This document shows positions 47,721 to 56,387 of a stretch of 64,000 bases of DNA, piece by piece. Source of the DNA: Paenibacillus alba (GTDB lineage: Bacteria; Bacillota; Bacilli; Paenibacillales; NBRC-103111); assembly GCF_013204855.1 (NCBI RefSeq), contig NZ_JABMKZ010000040.1, positions 1 to 64,000 on the forward strand. The letters are read 5' to 3'. The position numbers were made by a program, and so were the translations under genes. The notes beneath the pieces were generated by a model that was given only the letters and a program-made list of their open reading frames with translations, searched no databases and was not told where the DNA came from. Position 1 is the stretch's first letter. Every line of letters begins with the position of its first letter.

Positions 47721-49331
47721 TTATTTGTTGTTAAATTTGTTATACCAATCTGTCGCTTCTTTAATGGCCGCATCGCCGCCTCGTTTTTTCCAATCAGCAA
47801 CGAAGTTGTCAAACGCTGCGTCAAGCGGCTCACGACCTGTAAGCACCTTGGCGAACATGTCTAGGAAAAGCGTTCCTTGCGCTGCGCCAATATTTAACTC
47901 GGGATGACTGGCTAGCGATTCCAATCGAGGCATATATTTAGCTTCATTCGGGATTAAGCTCTCTTTGGAAGTCGCATATCCTTTGGTAATTTTGTCCGAT
48001 TCCGGCAGAGCTTTAAGCACAAGCGGCGCTGCGAATCCGATTTCACGAGGGTTAAGCGAAACCTGATACATTTGGAAGGCATTTTTGTCTGCATTAGCCG
48101 GTTGGTTAATATCGTATTTGATCTGTCCGTTTTCTTCGGTGTAGTTTTGCCCTTTTATGCCATAGGCAAAAAATTGATCCGCTTCTGGACTGCTGTAAGC
48201 CCATTCCAGAAACTTAATGATGTTTTCCGGATTTTTTGTTTTGGCTGGTATCACCCATACGAAATAAATCTCATCTGATTGCAGTGCCATCCCTTTATCG
48301 CCGTGCGGGCCTTGTGGAGGTGCAATCATGCTGACAGAGGCATTCGGTTGATTAAGAAACGTTTTGGGCGCATTATCCTTGCCATAGCCAGCCAAATATT
48401 GATAAACAGCAGCTCCCCATACGCCAACTTCCCCTTTGGCAATCGAAGCATTTTGTTCATCTTCCTTTTTGACAAACAAATTCGGGTTGATATAGCCTTT
48501 GTCGTACAGCTTTTTGTAGAAAGCGATCGCTTCCTTCATTCTTGGATCTATAATATCAGGAACAAGCTGCCCATTCTTGAAGCTCCATTTGTTCGTATGA
48601 ACACCGAAAGCCGGAGTGAAAATATCCGTCCAAACAATATTATTGAACATGCCTAAGCCGTATTCATCATTAGGATCGCCGTTCCCGTTCATATCTTCTT
48701 TTTTGACCGCTTCAAAAAAAGCCAAGTAATCATCAAGTGTCTTAGGGGCATCCATCTTCAGCTTATCAAGCCAATCCTGACGGATAAAGATGGAACGGTC
48801 GGCAGGCACACCGCGGGTAACGGGGATGCCATAAATTTTGCCGTCCTTGGAAATACGGGGACTTTTCCAGAATTCCGGGGGTATTTTCTTTTTTAACGTT
48901 GGCGCATATTTATCAATGAGCGGGCCGAGTTCGAGAAAAACGCCTTGGTCGACCGCGCCGCTGTGCATGGTAGAAACTACGCTGTCCGTCCGAATCAAAT
49001 CGGCAAGATCACCTGAAGCAAACCGAAGCGATAACTGCTGGGCATAATCACTATGTCCCAAAAAATCATAATTGACATTGAAACCAGACAATCGGTTCAG
49101 TTCTTTCTTGTAGATGTCGTCTTGTTTCGCTTGTTTGGCATAGGCAAATTCGGAATGGGACAGAAGAATATGAATGGGCGCCGATGCGGGTGCACTCGAA
49201 GATGTAGTTGGCGCTGCTTCTTTGGTGGCATTGCTGCATCCAGCCAATAGGACAACAGCCATAACAGCGCCGACCATCGTGGTAGTGCTCCGTTTGCGAA
49301 GAAAACGGGAGTTATACGTATCTGTTTTCAA
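47721..49331 (-). CDS. Extracellular solute-binding lipoprotein of sugar importer 3
   Basis: The roughly 536-residue lipoprotein has a signal ending in VVLLAGC (lipobox) and a family 1 binding fold. I place the start at TTG (49331), nine bases after GAGAGGGG; the frame could be extended to another TTG inside that ribosome site, which is unlikely. It is the first gene of an operon continuing with two permeases and YesM/YesN. Its ligand may be another lyase product of this locus. Confidence 0.88.
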   Translation of the reverse strand: MKTDTYNSRFLRKRSTTTMVGAVMAVVLLAGCSNATKEAAPTTSSSAPASAPIHILLSHSEFAYAKQAKQDDIYKKELNRLSGFNVNYDFLGHSDYAQQLSLRFASGDLADLIRTDSVVSTMHSGAVDQGVFLELGPLIDKYAPTLKKKIPPEFWKSPRISKDGKIYGIPVTRGVPADRSIFIRQDWLDKLKMDAPKTLDDYLAFFEAVKKEDMNGNGDPNDEYGLGMFNNIVWTDIFTPAFGVHTNKWSFKNGQLVPDIIDPRMKEAIAFYKKLYDKGYINPNLFVKKEDEQNASIAKGEVGVWGAAVYQYLAGYGKDNAPKTFLNQPNASVSMIAPPQGPHGDKGMALQSDEIYFVWVIPAKTKNPENIIKFLEWAYSSPEADQFFAYGIKGQNYTEENGQIKYDINQPANADKNAFQMYQVSLNPREIGFAAPLVLKALPESDKITKGYATSKESLIPNEAKYMPRLESLASHPELNIGAAQGTLFLDMFAKVLTGREPLDAAFDNFVADWKKRGGDAAIKEATDWYNKFNNK

Positions 49332-49358
49332 ATGAAGTAACCCCTCTCTCAACTCATT

Positions 49359-49389
49359 ACTATCATGGGCCCATGATAGTTTTCATTAT
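49359..49389 (-). promoter_or_regulatory. Importer 3 promoter with a perfect 22-bp palindrome at the start site
   Basis: TATAAT (49384-49389, minus strand) places +1 near 49377. No good -35 is found, which fits activation by YesN. A perfect 22-bp palindrome (half-site ACTATCATGGG) at 49359-49380 spans about -4 to +19. It could be a repressor operator or a 5'-end hairpin of the transcript. Confidence 0.5.
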
Positions 49390-49524
49390 ATGGGCACTTA
49401 CAATAAATTTACATGTGTTTTTAGTCAGAATTATGTGTTTATTCAAAATACATGACGATAATGGCATGGAATATATCTCCAACACCGTCACTGCTTCCAG
49501 TCGAATCTATCACGAACAAAAGCA

Positions 49525-49575
49525 AAAAGAGGCTGTCTCTAAAGTCGAAAATGACTGCGAGGCAGCCTTTTCTTT
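49525..49575. repeat. Hairpin resembling an IS terminal repeat
   Basis: An imperfect hairpin with arms AGAGGCTGTCTC and GAGGCAGCCTTT lies in the gene-free stretch 49382-49692. The GGCTGTCTC core resembles terminal repeats of IS1182-type elements. It may be the left end of the decayed element whose coding remnant lies at 49888-50136. Nothing else is visible in this stretch. Confidence 0.35.
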
Positions 49576-49692
49576 TTTAGAGGCTCCTATTGGTACGCCT
49601 AAACCTAACTGCAACTGCAATAGCCTATTCAACTGCAAGCCCAACCCTGTTGGCAAATTCCACTGGAATTACGCCAGTGTTATCAGAGTAAA

Positions 49693-49870
49693 ACTGCAAA
49701 AGTGCAGGCTTTTTCAACAAAATCGCTTAAAAAATGAAAAAGCCTGCAATTATGCAGGAATTTATAGATTATTTTTCCTAAAACTAGAAAAAACCCTTCA
49801 AAAGATGCATATTCGCAGGAATTCAGGTGCTATAGGTAGATTCTGAGCAAAAAAGATGCACATTTGCAGG
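49693..49870 (+). repeat. Four-palindrome repeat element, copy A
   Basis: Four 16-base units of the form CCTGC-N6-GCAGG (some half-sites degenerate) start at 49693, 49743, 49804 and 49855, giving spacings of 50, 61 and 51. The typical unit is flanked by AAAA on the left and AATTT on the right. The fourth unit begins GATGC. A second copy at 59148 has identical spacing and total length. The hairpins plus A/T runs resemble terminators on either strand. An IS1182-type transposase remnant follows directly. Confidence 0.75.
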
Positions 49871-49887
49871 AATTTGATCCTGACGTT

Positions 49888-50136
49888 TCTTCATAGAAAT
49901 GACTGGGGACATCCTTGGATCAGTGTACACCAGCGGCCTACAGATACGCGCTGTCTCATTGCTGATGCAAGCTACGGAGGCGAAGAAAATTACAATTATT
50001 TAGAGCGAAATGAAACCGAAGCTAGGCATGGCAAAAAGATATGAGCAAAATCGACAACTGGACCTATTACGCCGAGCAAGATACATGGACATGCGCTGCT
50101 GCACAGCATGACGTCATCCTAATTTATACGGCGTAA
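49888..50136 (+). pseudogene. IS1182-type transposase remnant (C-terminal part)
   Basis: Two short segments read like IS1182-family transposases. VHQRPTDTRCLI is joined by an internal deletion to ADASYGGEENYNYLERNETEA, up to a stop at 50044. Then MSKIDNWTYYAEQDTWTC follows, up to a stop near 50136, resembling the ENWTYD...Cys-containing region near the C terminus. The catalytic core is incomplete and there are stops and deletions, so it is dead. Confidence 0.65.
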
Positions 50137-50175
50137 ACACATAGATCCATCTGCCATCCTTGCTTCCGCCAATGA

Positions 50176-51014
50176 TATACTTCTTCACTAACACTAGTCA
50201 TCATTTTAATTCTTCCAGTTGTCTTTGTTTATTTCAAATACTCGCTGAGTTACTTGGAACCATCTGGTTATGTTGAAGGAAGTTGGGTAGAATTACCGGA
50301 GAAACATGGACCTATCATTTGACAGACTCTAGAGAAAAAACTCGAATGCTTAATGGTATCACATACGGAAATGGGCGTTTTGTTGCTGTAGGATATCAAG
50401 AAATAATAACCTCATTGGATGGTGTTAATTGGTCAAAAATAGACTTAGAAATTAAGAATCATTTGCAAAGTGTCACCTATGGTAATGGCATATTTATAGC
50501 TGTAGGTTCTGGAGGATTAGATGGAGTCCTGCGTTCAACGGATGGATTAATATGGGAAAAACACAGTAGTTATCGTCATTGGAGTGTTTGCTATGGTAAT
50601 GGTTTGTTTGTCGCGGTAGGTCCCTACGAAGCATCCTTTTCGTCAGATGGAATATCTTGGACCAGAGTTACGATTCCTGAAAAATCTGGCGGAGGTTACC
50701 TCAGTACAGTCGCATACGGTAATGGTCAATTTATCGCAGCAGGGGGAAGAGATGATTTAGGTAGTGTTTTATGGACTTCAACGAATGGATCAAATTGGAG
50801 AGCTATATTACGAGTAAAAGACCATATCAGTGATATGACATATGCACACGGTCAATTCTTTCTTGCTGGCATGCGATCATTTATATACTCCGAAGACGGA
50901 CACGTATGGGATAGAAAATTGCTACCACCGGACTTAAGTCTAAGCGCTATTACTTACGGCAACAACGAACTGGTTGCTTCAAGCTCCCACTCTAGAATTT
51001 TATTACCCCGATAG
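50176..51014 (+). pseudogene. Disrupted repeat protein with YGNG/SxDGxxW blades
   Basis: From 50283 an open frame of 243 codons contains about six repeats of roughly 40 residues with the pattern TYGNGxFVAVG...SxDGxxW, suggesting a beta-propeller. It lacks a credible start: only a TTG without ribosome site. Just upstream, in another frame (50176-50322), lies an open segment with a strong membrane helix (TLVIILILPVVFVYF) followed by KYSLSYLEPSGYVEGSW. I infer a membrane-anchored propeller protein broken by a frameshift near 50283-50322, next to IS debris. Function unknown; the distal frame might still be expressed. Confidence 0.5.
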
Positions 51015-51106
51015 CCCCATGATTGCTGCAAATTCGCCATGCACAATGTTCAGGGAGACATCGTCCAACGTCCGAATGATCTCCCTGCCCATTTGATTAA
51101 ACCTTA

Positions 51107-52585
51107 CTACAGTTCAATGGTTTTTGTTGCTACATTTTCACAAAATTCCCTATCATGCTCGACAAAAAGAATGGTTGGCGAGTATTCAAGCAGCAGCTCT
51201 TCAATCTGCATCCGGGAAATAATATCAATAAAATTAAGCGGCTCATCCCAAATGTGCAAATGAACATGCTCACTAAGACTTTTTGCAATCAATACTTTTT
51301 TCTTTTGCCCTCCACTAAATGAGGCAATATCCTTTTCAAATTGACTTCTGGAAAAACCAAGTTTTCTTAATATCGATTTAAACAGGCTTTCATCAATCCC
51401 GCAGTCTGCCGCATAGTCAGATAAATTGCCTTGAAGATGGGATGTGTCCTGCGAGACGTAGGAGATTCTCAACTGGCTGTCTTTCCTGAAGGTGCCTGTA
51501 TAGTTCATATCCTCACCACAAATAAGTTTGATGATGCTTGATTTTCCTGAGCCGTTTTTACCGGAAAGAGCAATTCGGTCACCTTGTTCAATCGTAAAAC
51601 TCACACCTGCACAAACGATCTTCTCACCGTAAGAAATAGAAACACGATCCAGTTCAACAAGTTGGTTTTTATGAAAAGCAAGCTGTGAAATCTCTAAGCT
51701 GTCTGAGCTCTCGATATTTTTAAGGAGTTTAGACTTTTCATGAATAGCAGAATGCTGTCTTTGTTCAATCGCTTTAGAGCGTTTCATCATTTTAGCAGCT
51801 TTGTGGCCAATATATCCTTTGTCTACCTTAGAACCGGAATTTCTTGTTCCGTTTTTTGTTTTTTCCACTTCGTGTGACCAGTTGCCCGTCCGCTTAGCCG
51901 AATTTGACAACCGATTAATGTCTTTTCTAAGTTTTTCGTTCTCGGCAAGCTCAAAGTTATCTTGCCTTGTTTTATTTTCCCACCAACTCGAAAAATTTCC
52001 TTTTTGTATTTCGATGTTAGTCTTATTGATAGAAAGGATGTGATCGACACAGTTATCAAGAAAAGATCTGTCGTGAGATACCAGAATAAATCCGCTTTTG
52101 GACTTGAGATAATCACTGACCAGTTTTCTTGCATGCATGTCAAGATGATTGGTTGGTTCATCAATTAACAGAAAACTATTTTCCTTAATAAATAAAGTAG
52201 CCAGTAAAACTTTCGTCTGCTCTCCGCTAGACAAGGAATCAAATGGCCGATACAAAACATCCTCAGAAACCTTTAATAACGAAAGCTCACGCATTAATTG
52301 CCAGTGAACATAGTCTGGAAAAATGTCATTGATGACATCAAGCGTATTATTTTCTTTATTTTCTACTGGGAACGGGAAATATTCAAAACTGACATTTGCA
52401 GAAATAGTTCCACTGTATTCATATTTACCAAGCAACAAATGGAGAAATGTTGTCTTGCCTCTACCGTTTCTTCCGGTAAACCCCAACTTCCAATCGGAAT
52501 CGATTTGGAAATTGACATGTTCAAAAATATGATCATACGTTCCTTCATAGGCAAACGTCAGGTTTGTAACATTGATTAATGACAT
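51107..52585 (-). CDS. Lsa-type ABC-F ribosomal protection protein
   Basis: The 492-residue soluble protein has two ABC ATPase domains (Walker A GRNGRGKTT near residue 38 and GKNGSGKSS near 345; LSSGEQTKVLLA and FSGGQKKKVLIA signatures). A charged interdomain linker near residues 200-270 separates them. There are no membrane helices. The start MSLINVTNLTFAYEGTYDHI and overall sequence closely follow the Lsa group, which displaces lincosamides, pleuromutilins and streptogramin A from the ribosome. Spectrum is inferred, not shown. The ATG follows CAGGAGG. It has its own promoter, a short leader peptide and an attenuator. It converges on the propeller remnant and is AT-rich. Confidence 0.88.
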   Translation of the reverse strand: MSLINVTNLTFAYEGTYDHIFEHVNFQIDSDWKLGFTGRNGRGKTTFLHLLLGKYEYSGTISANVSFEYFPFPVENKENNTLDVINDIFPDYVHWQLMRELSLLKVSEDVLYRPFDSLSSGEQTKVLLATLFIKENSFLLIDEPTNHLDMHARKLVSDYLKSKSGFILVSHDRSFLDNCVDHILSINKTNIEIQKGNFSSWWENKTRQDNFELAENEKLRKDINRLSNSAKRTGNWSHEVEKTKNGTRNSGSKVDKGYIGHKAAKMMKRSKAIEQRQHSAIHEKSKLLKNIESSDSLEISQLAFHKNQLVELDRVSISYGEKIVCAGVSFTIEQGDRIALSGKNGSGKSSIIKLICGEDMNYTGTFRKDSQLRISYVSQDTSHLQGNLSDYAADCGIDESLFKSILRKLGFSRSQFEKDIASFSGGQKKKVLIAKSLSEHVHLHIWDEPLNFIDIISRMQIEELLLEYSPTILFVEHDREFCENVATKTIEL

Positions 52586-52603
52586 AACATTATCCTCCTG
52601 TAT

Positions 52604-52644
52604 GAAAAAAATAAAAGCTACAAGAAAGTTACATTCTTGTAGCT
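52604..52644 (-). terminator. Attenuator terminator in the leader of the ABC-F gene
   Basis: AGCTACAAGAA (52634-52644) pairs with TTCTTGTAGCT (52616-52626), an 11-bp perfect stem with a 7-base loop, followed by TTTATTTTTTT. It ends about 20 bases before the ABC-F start codon, between promoter and gene, so it must be overcome for expression. Confidence 0.8.
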
Positions 52645-52678
52645 CAAATACATACAGTTAATCAACCCCTGCACGGAG

Positions 52679-52741
52679 TTAAATAAAGATATCGTTTGAG
52701 TGAAAGATAATGTAAACTTTCTTGCATACAAAATAAAACAT
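52679..52741 (-). CDS. 20-residue leader peptide of the ABC-F attenuator
   Basis: An ATG at 52741 opens a 20-codon frame beginning MFYFVCKKVY and ending at TAA (52679-52681). The ribosome site is weak (AAGCGAAG). From nucleotide 18 of the frame onward, it encodes the antiterminator strand. Short leader peptides of this kind control many antibiotic-inducible ABC-F and erm genes. Confidence 0.55.
   Translation of the reverse strand: MFYFVCKKVYIIFHSNDIFI
52709..52724 (-). promoter_or_regulatory. Antiterminator strand within the leader peptide
   Basis: CAAGAAAGTTTACATT here is complementary, with one bulged T, to 15 bases (52621-52635) that form the loop and 3' arm of the attenuator. Pairing of the two would prevent terminator formation. 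Confidence 0.65.
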
Positions 52742-52827
52742 GCGAAAATATTGCTTCGCTTTTGCTGTTTTATCGTTAGCAAGAAATCCTACATTATTCT
52801 TTCAACTCCAGTCATTAATTTATGAGC

Positions 52828-52856
52828 ATTATAGCATCCTAATAATTAATTATCAA
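52828..52856 (-). promoter_or_regulatory. Promoter of the ABC-F gene
   Basis: TTGATA, a 17-bp spacer and a perfect TATAAT lie on the minus strand. Transcription would begin near 52821, giving a leader of about 235 bases. Confidence 0.75.
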
Positions 52857-52887
52857 GAATGCAAAGCTCTTTTTTCCAATTTCTATG

Positions 52888-53901
52888 CTAAGCCATCTCT
52901 TTCAGCTCCGCCAATTTCAAGAAATTGTCAGCAGCTAGACGAATAGCCAGGACGCTGCCCGTATTGAGAGAATTATCGAACAAGAGGACATGATTGTTCT
53001 TCACGGCTTTCAATCCGTTCCACACAGCCGAGCCTTGCTTTTCTCGAATTGCCTCCTTGGCCACGTCAAGCGTGTGCTGGATAATTATGTAATCAGGATT
53101 CATCTCCGACAAAGCCTCCAGAGAAAGGATGGCGCTATCTTCCGGATATCGAACGGGTTTCATCAGCCCAAAGCCCGTCGTTTCGTTATAATATGTCGTG
53201 TTTTTTGTCCCCTGAGCGGTAAAATTGGATTTACTATCAACCCTCAGCAAGGCGAAGTTTTTATTTTCCAGGCCGCCCAACCGATCTTTGGTTTTCTTAA
53301 TAATTTCTTGAGTTTCCTTGATCAACTGCTCTGCCTTGTCCTCTTTGCCGATAATTCGGGCACAAATCATTGTCGCATTTTCCCATTTATCGCTGTAGTC
53401 GATTTGGATGACAGGAGCGATTTTACTTAACTTATCGTAATTCGTCTCATCGATATGGCCTTTAAAGGTAACAATCACATCCGGCATGGAATCGATGATG
53501 GCTTCCATATTCAAGTCTTTTCCTGCGCCCAAGTCCACTATCTCCGCTTTTCCGACATAAGGCTGCAGCGTAGCGAACTCCTTCATCGATTTCGCTGCGC
53601 TTCCCGAAGCGATCGGAGGTGTGTCGAGCGCGAAAAAATAGTCCAGATACAACGGATGGAGCACCGCTATGCGCTTCGGACGTTCCTTAAGCACCACGTT
53701 GTGGTTGGTCGCATCCGTTATCGTTCTTGGCCATCCGTCCCCCGCTTCAAGCGCACTTGCTCCCTTCGACTGCTCGCCTTCGCGCACATTTACAGCGTTC
53801 GTGGAAGACGTATTCCCTACGGAAGTTCCAGAACCGGAACAACCGGCTAATATTCCCATCAGCAGGATAAGCGCAACAATCAGACCAAACCATCTATTCA
53901 T
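52888..53901 (-). CDS. Iron-siderophore ABC transporter substrate-binding lipoprotein
   Basis: The 337-residue lipoprotein has a signal ending in LAGC (lipobox, near residue 21). Its periplasmic-binding type 2 fold is of the FhuD/FepB class (PF01497: RPKRIAVLHPLYLDYFFAL, MPDVIVTFKGH, a long connecting helix). It should bind a ferric siderophore. No permease or ATPase genes are in the window, so it must use a transporter encoded elsewhere. The ATG at 53901 follows GAAGGAG and overlaps the end of the flavoprotein gene by eight bases, so it is translationally coupled. Confidence 0.88.
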   Translation of the reverse strand: MNRWFGLIVALILLMGILAGCSGSGTSVGNTSSTNAVNVREGEQSKGASALEAGDGWPRTITDATNHNVVLKERPKRIAVLHPLYLDYFFALDTPPIASGSAAKSMKEFATLQPYVGKAEIVDLGAGKDLNMEAIIDSMPDVIVTFKGHIDETNYDKLSKIAPVIQIDYSDKWENATMICARIIGKEDKAEQLIKETQEIIKKTKDRLGGLENKNFALLRVDSKSNFTAQGTKNTTYYNETTGFGLMKPVRYPEDSAILSLEALSEMNPDYIIIQHTLDVAKEAIREKQGSAVWNGLKAVKNNHVLLFDNSLNTGSVLAIRLAADNFLKLAELKEMA

Positions 53902-54976
53902 ATTGCTCTCCTTCGGCATGCTCTCCAGTTTTGGCGTACAAGTGTTTCATCAGATCTCGGTTTTTTTGCGTGAAAACGTCATTATGCGAAGATATCATTC
54001 CGTGCGGATTGGCCTCCGGCGAAATATATTGCTTGGCTTTATTTACGGCATTCGCCGCATCTTGGAATGCTCCCGCAATCAAATGCAGCTTCCCTTCATG
54101 GTGTAAAATATCCCCCGCTGCATAAAGTCCAGACACCGATGTCTCGCTCATAGAAGAGCCTGCAATCCAGTGATCCTTCAACTCGATGGCCACCTCGCTG
54201 TTGGCCAGCAAATCTCTGTCGCGTTCATAGCCGTGATTGATAATCACCTCGTCCACCTCCAGCTCGAACGTCACTGCATCCTCACTACTCTTCAGAATCA
54301 CGGTATCAATGGTTTGATGATCACCCGCAGCAATCAGTTTCTCGATGGACGTGTTTAACAAACATACGACAGAGCTATTCTCAAGGCGCGATATTTCAGC
54401 TTCATGACCTTTTAATGTATCCTTTCGATACGTTAAATACACTCTTTTAGCAATCGGCTCCAGTTCATTTGCCCAGTCAACCGCTGAATTACCACCGCCA
54501 GATATGAGCACCGTCTTCCCTTTAAAATGAGAAAGCGCTTTTACGGTATAATGCAAATTCGTAATCTCAAAACGCTCCGCGCCTTCTATATCCAGTTTGA
54601 TCGGTTTGAGGATACCGCCGCCAATCGTCAAAATGACAGTTTTGGAATGATGCTCTCGGCCTGAGGCGCTATGCAGAACCAAGCGGTCTTCTACTTTGGA
54701 TATAGACGTTACCTTTTCCCCGAGAACAACCTCCGGCTGGAACGTCAGCCCTTGAGCAATCAATTGTTCGATTAGCTGCGAGCCAGGAACAGGCCTCAAT
54801 CCCCCCACATCCCAAATCATTTTCTCTGGGTATACGTGCACTTTACCGCCTAGATGAGGTTGGAACTCAATGATTTTCGTTTTCATTTCTCGCAAACCGC
54901 TATAGAATGCAGCGAACAATCCCGCAGGGCCGCCGCCAACAATCGTGACATCAAACAATTCCTTATCATGCATCAT
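53894..54976 (-). CDS. Ferredoxin/flavodoxin-NADP+ reductase-like flavoprotein (YumC type)
   Basis: The 360-residue protein has an N-terminal FAD-binding GxGxxG (VTIVGGGPAGLFAAFYSG), a second dinucleotide motif (VLISGGGNSAVDWA) and a C-terminal YAAGDI. It lacks the CxxC of thioredoxin reductases. This is the architecture of the thioredoxin-reductase-like ferredoxin-NADP reductases of Firmicutes. In this operon it could supply reduced flavin or ferredoxin to the monooxygenase, or reduce ferric siderophore; that is inference. The start follows AAGGAG. Confidence 0.85.
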   Translation of the reverse strand: MMHDKELFDVTIVGGGPAGLFAAFYSGLREMKTKIIEFQPHLGGKVHVYPEKMIWDVGGLRPVPGSQLIEQLIAQGLTFQPEVVLGEKVTSISKVEDRLVLHSASGREHHSKTVILTIGGGILKPIKLDIEGAERFEITNLHYTVKALSHFKGKTVLISGGGNSAVDWANELEPIAKRVYLTYRKDTLKGHEAEISRLENSSVVCLLNTSIEKLIAAGDHQTIDTVILKSSEDAVTFELEVDEVIINHGYERDRDLLANSEVAIELKDHWIAGSSMSETSVSGLYAAGDILHHEGKLHLIAGAFQDAANAVNKAKQYISPEANPHGMISSHNDVFTQKNRDLMKHLYAKTGEHAEGEQYE

Positions 54977-55048
54977 ATATTCTCCTTGTAGGCTAGGAGC
55001 AGCTCTTGATCCGAGGTTGCTCTTATTTTTTTGGTACCTTGTTCGATG

Positions 55049-56353
55049 CTAAATACCTAAATGCTCCCTCAGCGTAGAGCCTGTATATTCGCTTCGGAAC
55101 AAACCTCGTTCAACCAGTTGAGGCACCAGCTTTTCAAAAAATAATACCATCGATTGTTCTGATCCCCCTGGAAGAGCTATAAAACCGTCAATAGCGCCTG
55201 CTTCGAACCGTTGTATAATATCGTCCAGTACATCCTCTACCGTTCCAACCGAAACCCAGTGCGCAGATCCTAAGACCTCCGGTCTTGCCAAAACCTCAGC
55301 TACCGTGGGTTCATAGTTGGCAATATATCTCCGAAGCAGGTCGGCATGCGTTCGGCTGCGGACTGGCTGATTCGGGTCAGGAAGCATAGCGGCAGTCACG
55401 CGATCATTCAATTCATATTCACTTAAATCAAGGCCCATAACGGATTTGAGTGCGGCATGTCTGCGTGCGATACTAAAGTGTGCATTCGCCAGCTCAAATA
55501 ATGCTTGAGCTTCCTCGCCCGTATCAGCCAAGAAAAAATATAATCCCGGCAAAACTTTCATGGTGCTCGGATGACGCCCATGCTGCTCCGCTCTTCTCCT
55601 CAGATCGCTCCGCAATTCTATCCCTGACTCCACATCCGGCATCGCCGCAAAAATAGCATCGGCAACTGAAGATGCGAAATCACGTCCAATGTCCGATGCG
55701 CCTGCTTGAAATAAAGGAATCGTTCCTGATTTATGGGCAGGCAGCGTGAGCGGCCCCTTAACGCGGAAAAATTCACCTGAATGATCGATGGAGGCAACTT
55801 GATCAGAATCGGAAAATTTGCCTAACTCACGGTCAACTAGGATCGCCTCATGCGGGAAACTCGCCCAAAGCTTTTGCATGACGTGAGTAAATTCCTTTGC
55901 TTTGGCATATCTCACTTGTGGAGAAGGCATAGGTGAATCACCAAAATTTTCCGCTCCTTCAATCGATGTTACAATGTTCCAACCCGCACGTCCGTTGCTA
56001 AGCCAGTGCAAAGACTGAAGCTGTCTGGCTGCCACATACGGTGGATTAAAAGTCGTGGAAACTGTCGTTACCAGTCCAATCCGTTCTGTCGCGCAAGCAA
56101 TTGCCGCAAACATGACGGTAGGATCAGGACTTCCAAAGTTAGCAGAATCGCCCAACATTTGCGGGCTAACATAGAGATAATCCGCGCGGAACAGAAAATC
56201 GAGCTTCGCCTTCTCTGCCAATTTGGCCAAGTGGATATAATAATCAATGGACTCAAGCTTCTCCACACCGCTATCCTGGGCCCGCCAGCTGTGCCCTTTC
56301 ATCCAAGTTGCCGATAAAGAAAACCCGATGCATAGTTGCCTGTCTGTATTCAC
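55049..56353 (-). CDS. LLM-class flavin-dependent monooxygenase (NtaA/SnaA/DszA family)
   Basis: The 434-residue protein matches the NtaA/SnaA/DszA group of FMNH2-dependent monooxygenases. It shows the early SATWMKGHSWR segment, FRADYLYV, LVTTVSTTFNPPYVAARQLQSLHWLSNGRAGWNIVTS, and GKFSDSDQVASIDHSGEFFRVKGPL. Members oxidise nitrilotriacetate, EDTA, sulfur heterocycles or long-chain substrates using FMNH2 from a partner reductase. The start is GTG with AAAGG a little far upstream. A Fur box lies 35-49 bases before it. The operon continues with a reductase and a siderophore-binding protein, which suggests action on a metal chelator or siderophore. Confidence 0.88.
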   Translation of the reverse strand: MNTDRQLCIGFSLSATWMKGHSWRAQDSGVEKLESIDYYIHLAKLAEKAKLDFLFRADYLYVSPQMLGDSANFGSPDPTVMFAAIACATERIGLVTTVSTTFNPPYVAARQLQSLHWLSNGRAGWNIVTSIEGAENFGDSPMPSPQVRYAKAKEFTHVMQKLWASFPHEAILVDRELGKFSDSDQVASIDHSGEFFRVKGPLTLPAHKSGTIPLFQAGASDIGRDFASSVADAIFAAMPDVESGIELRSDLRRRAEQHGRHPSTMKVLPGLYFFLADTGEEAQALFELANAHFSIARRHAALKSVMGLDLSEYELNDRVTAAMLPDPNQPVRSRTHADLLRRYIANYEPTVAEVLARPEVLGSAHWVSVGTVEDVLDDIIQRFEAGAIDGFIALPGGSEQSMVLFFEKLVPQLVERGLFRSEYTGSTLREHLGI

Positions 56354-56387
56354 TGGTTGCTAACATCCTTTCAACTATCAATAATAA

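Noticed and set aside
49373..49846. Plus-strand open frame of 157 codons
   Set aside because: It runs through the IS-end-like hairpin and the palindromic element, has no ribosome site at its start, and its product shows no protein-like pattern.
49693..49870. CRISPR-like array
   Set aside because: The units are 16-base palindromes with unequal spacing (50, 61, 51) and varied sequence. There are no identical direct repeats of 23-40 bases, no cas genes, and the second copy preserves inter-unit sequence.
50126..50200. Minus-strand fragment reading KKYIIGGSKDGRWIYVFTPYKLG
   Set aside because: It looks protein-like but is only about 23 residues without start context, and overlaps the IS1182 remnant. 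It is too short to call.
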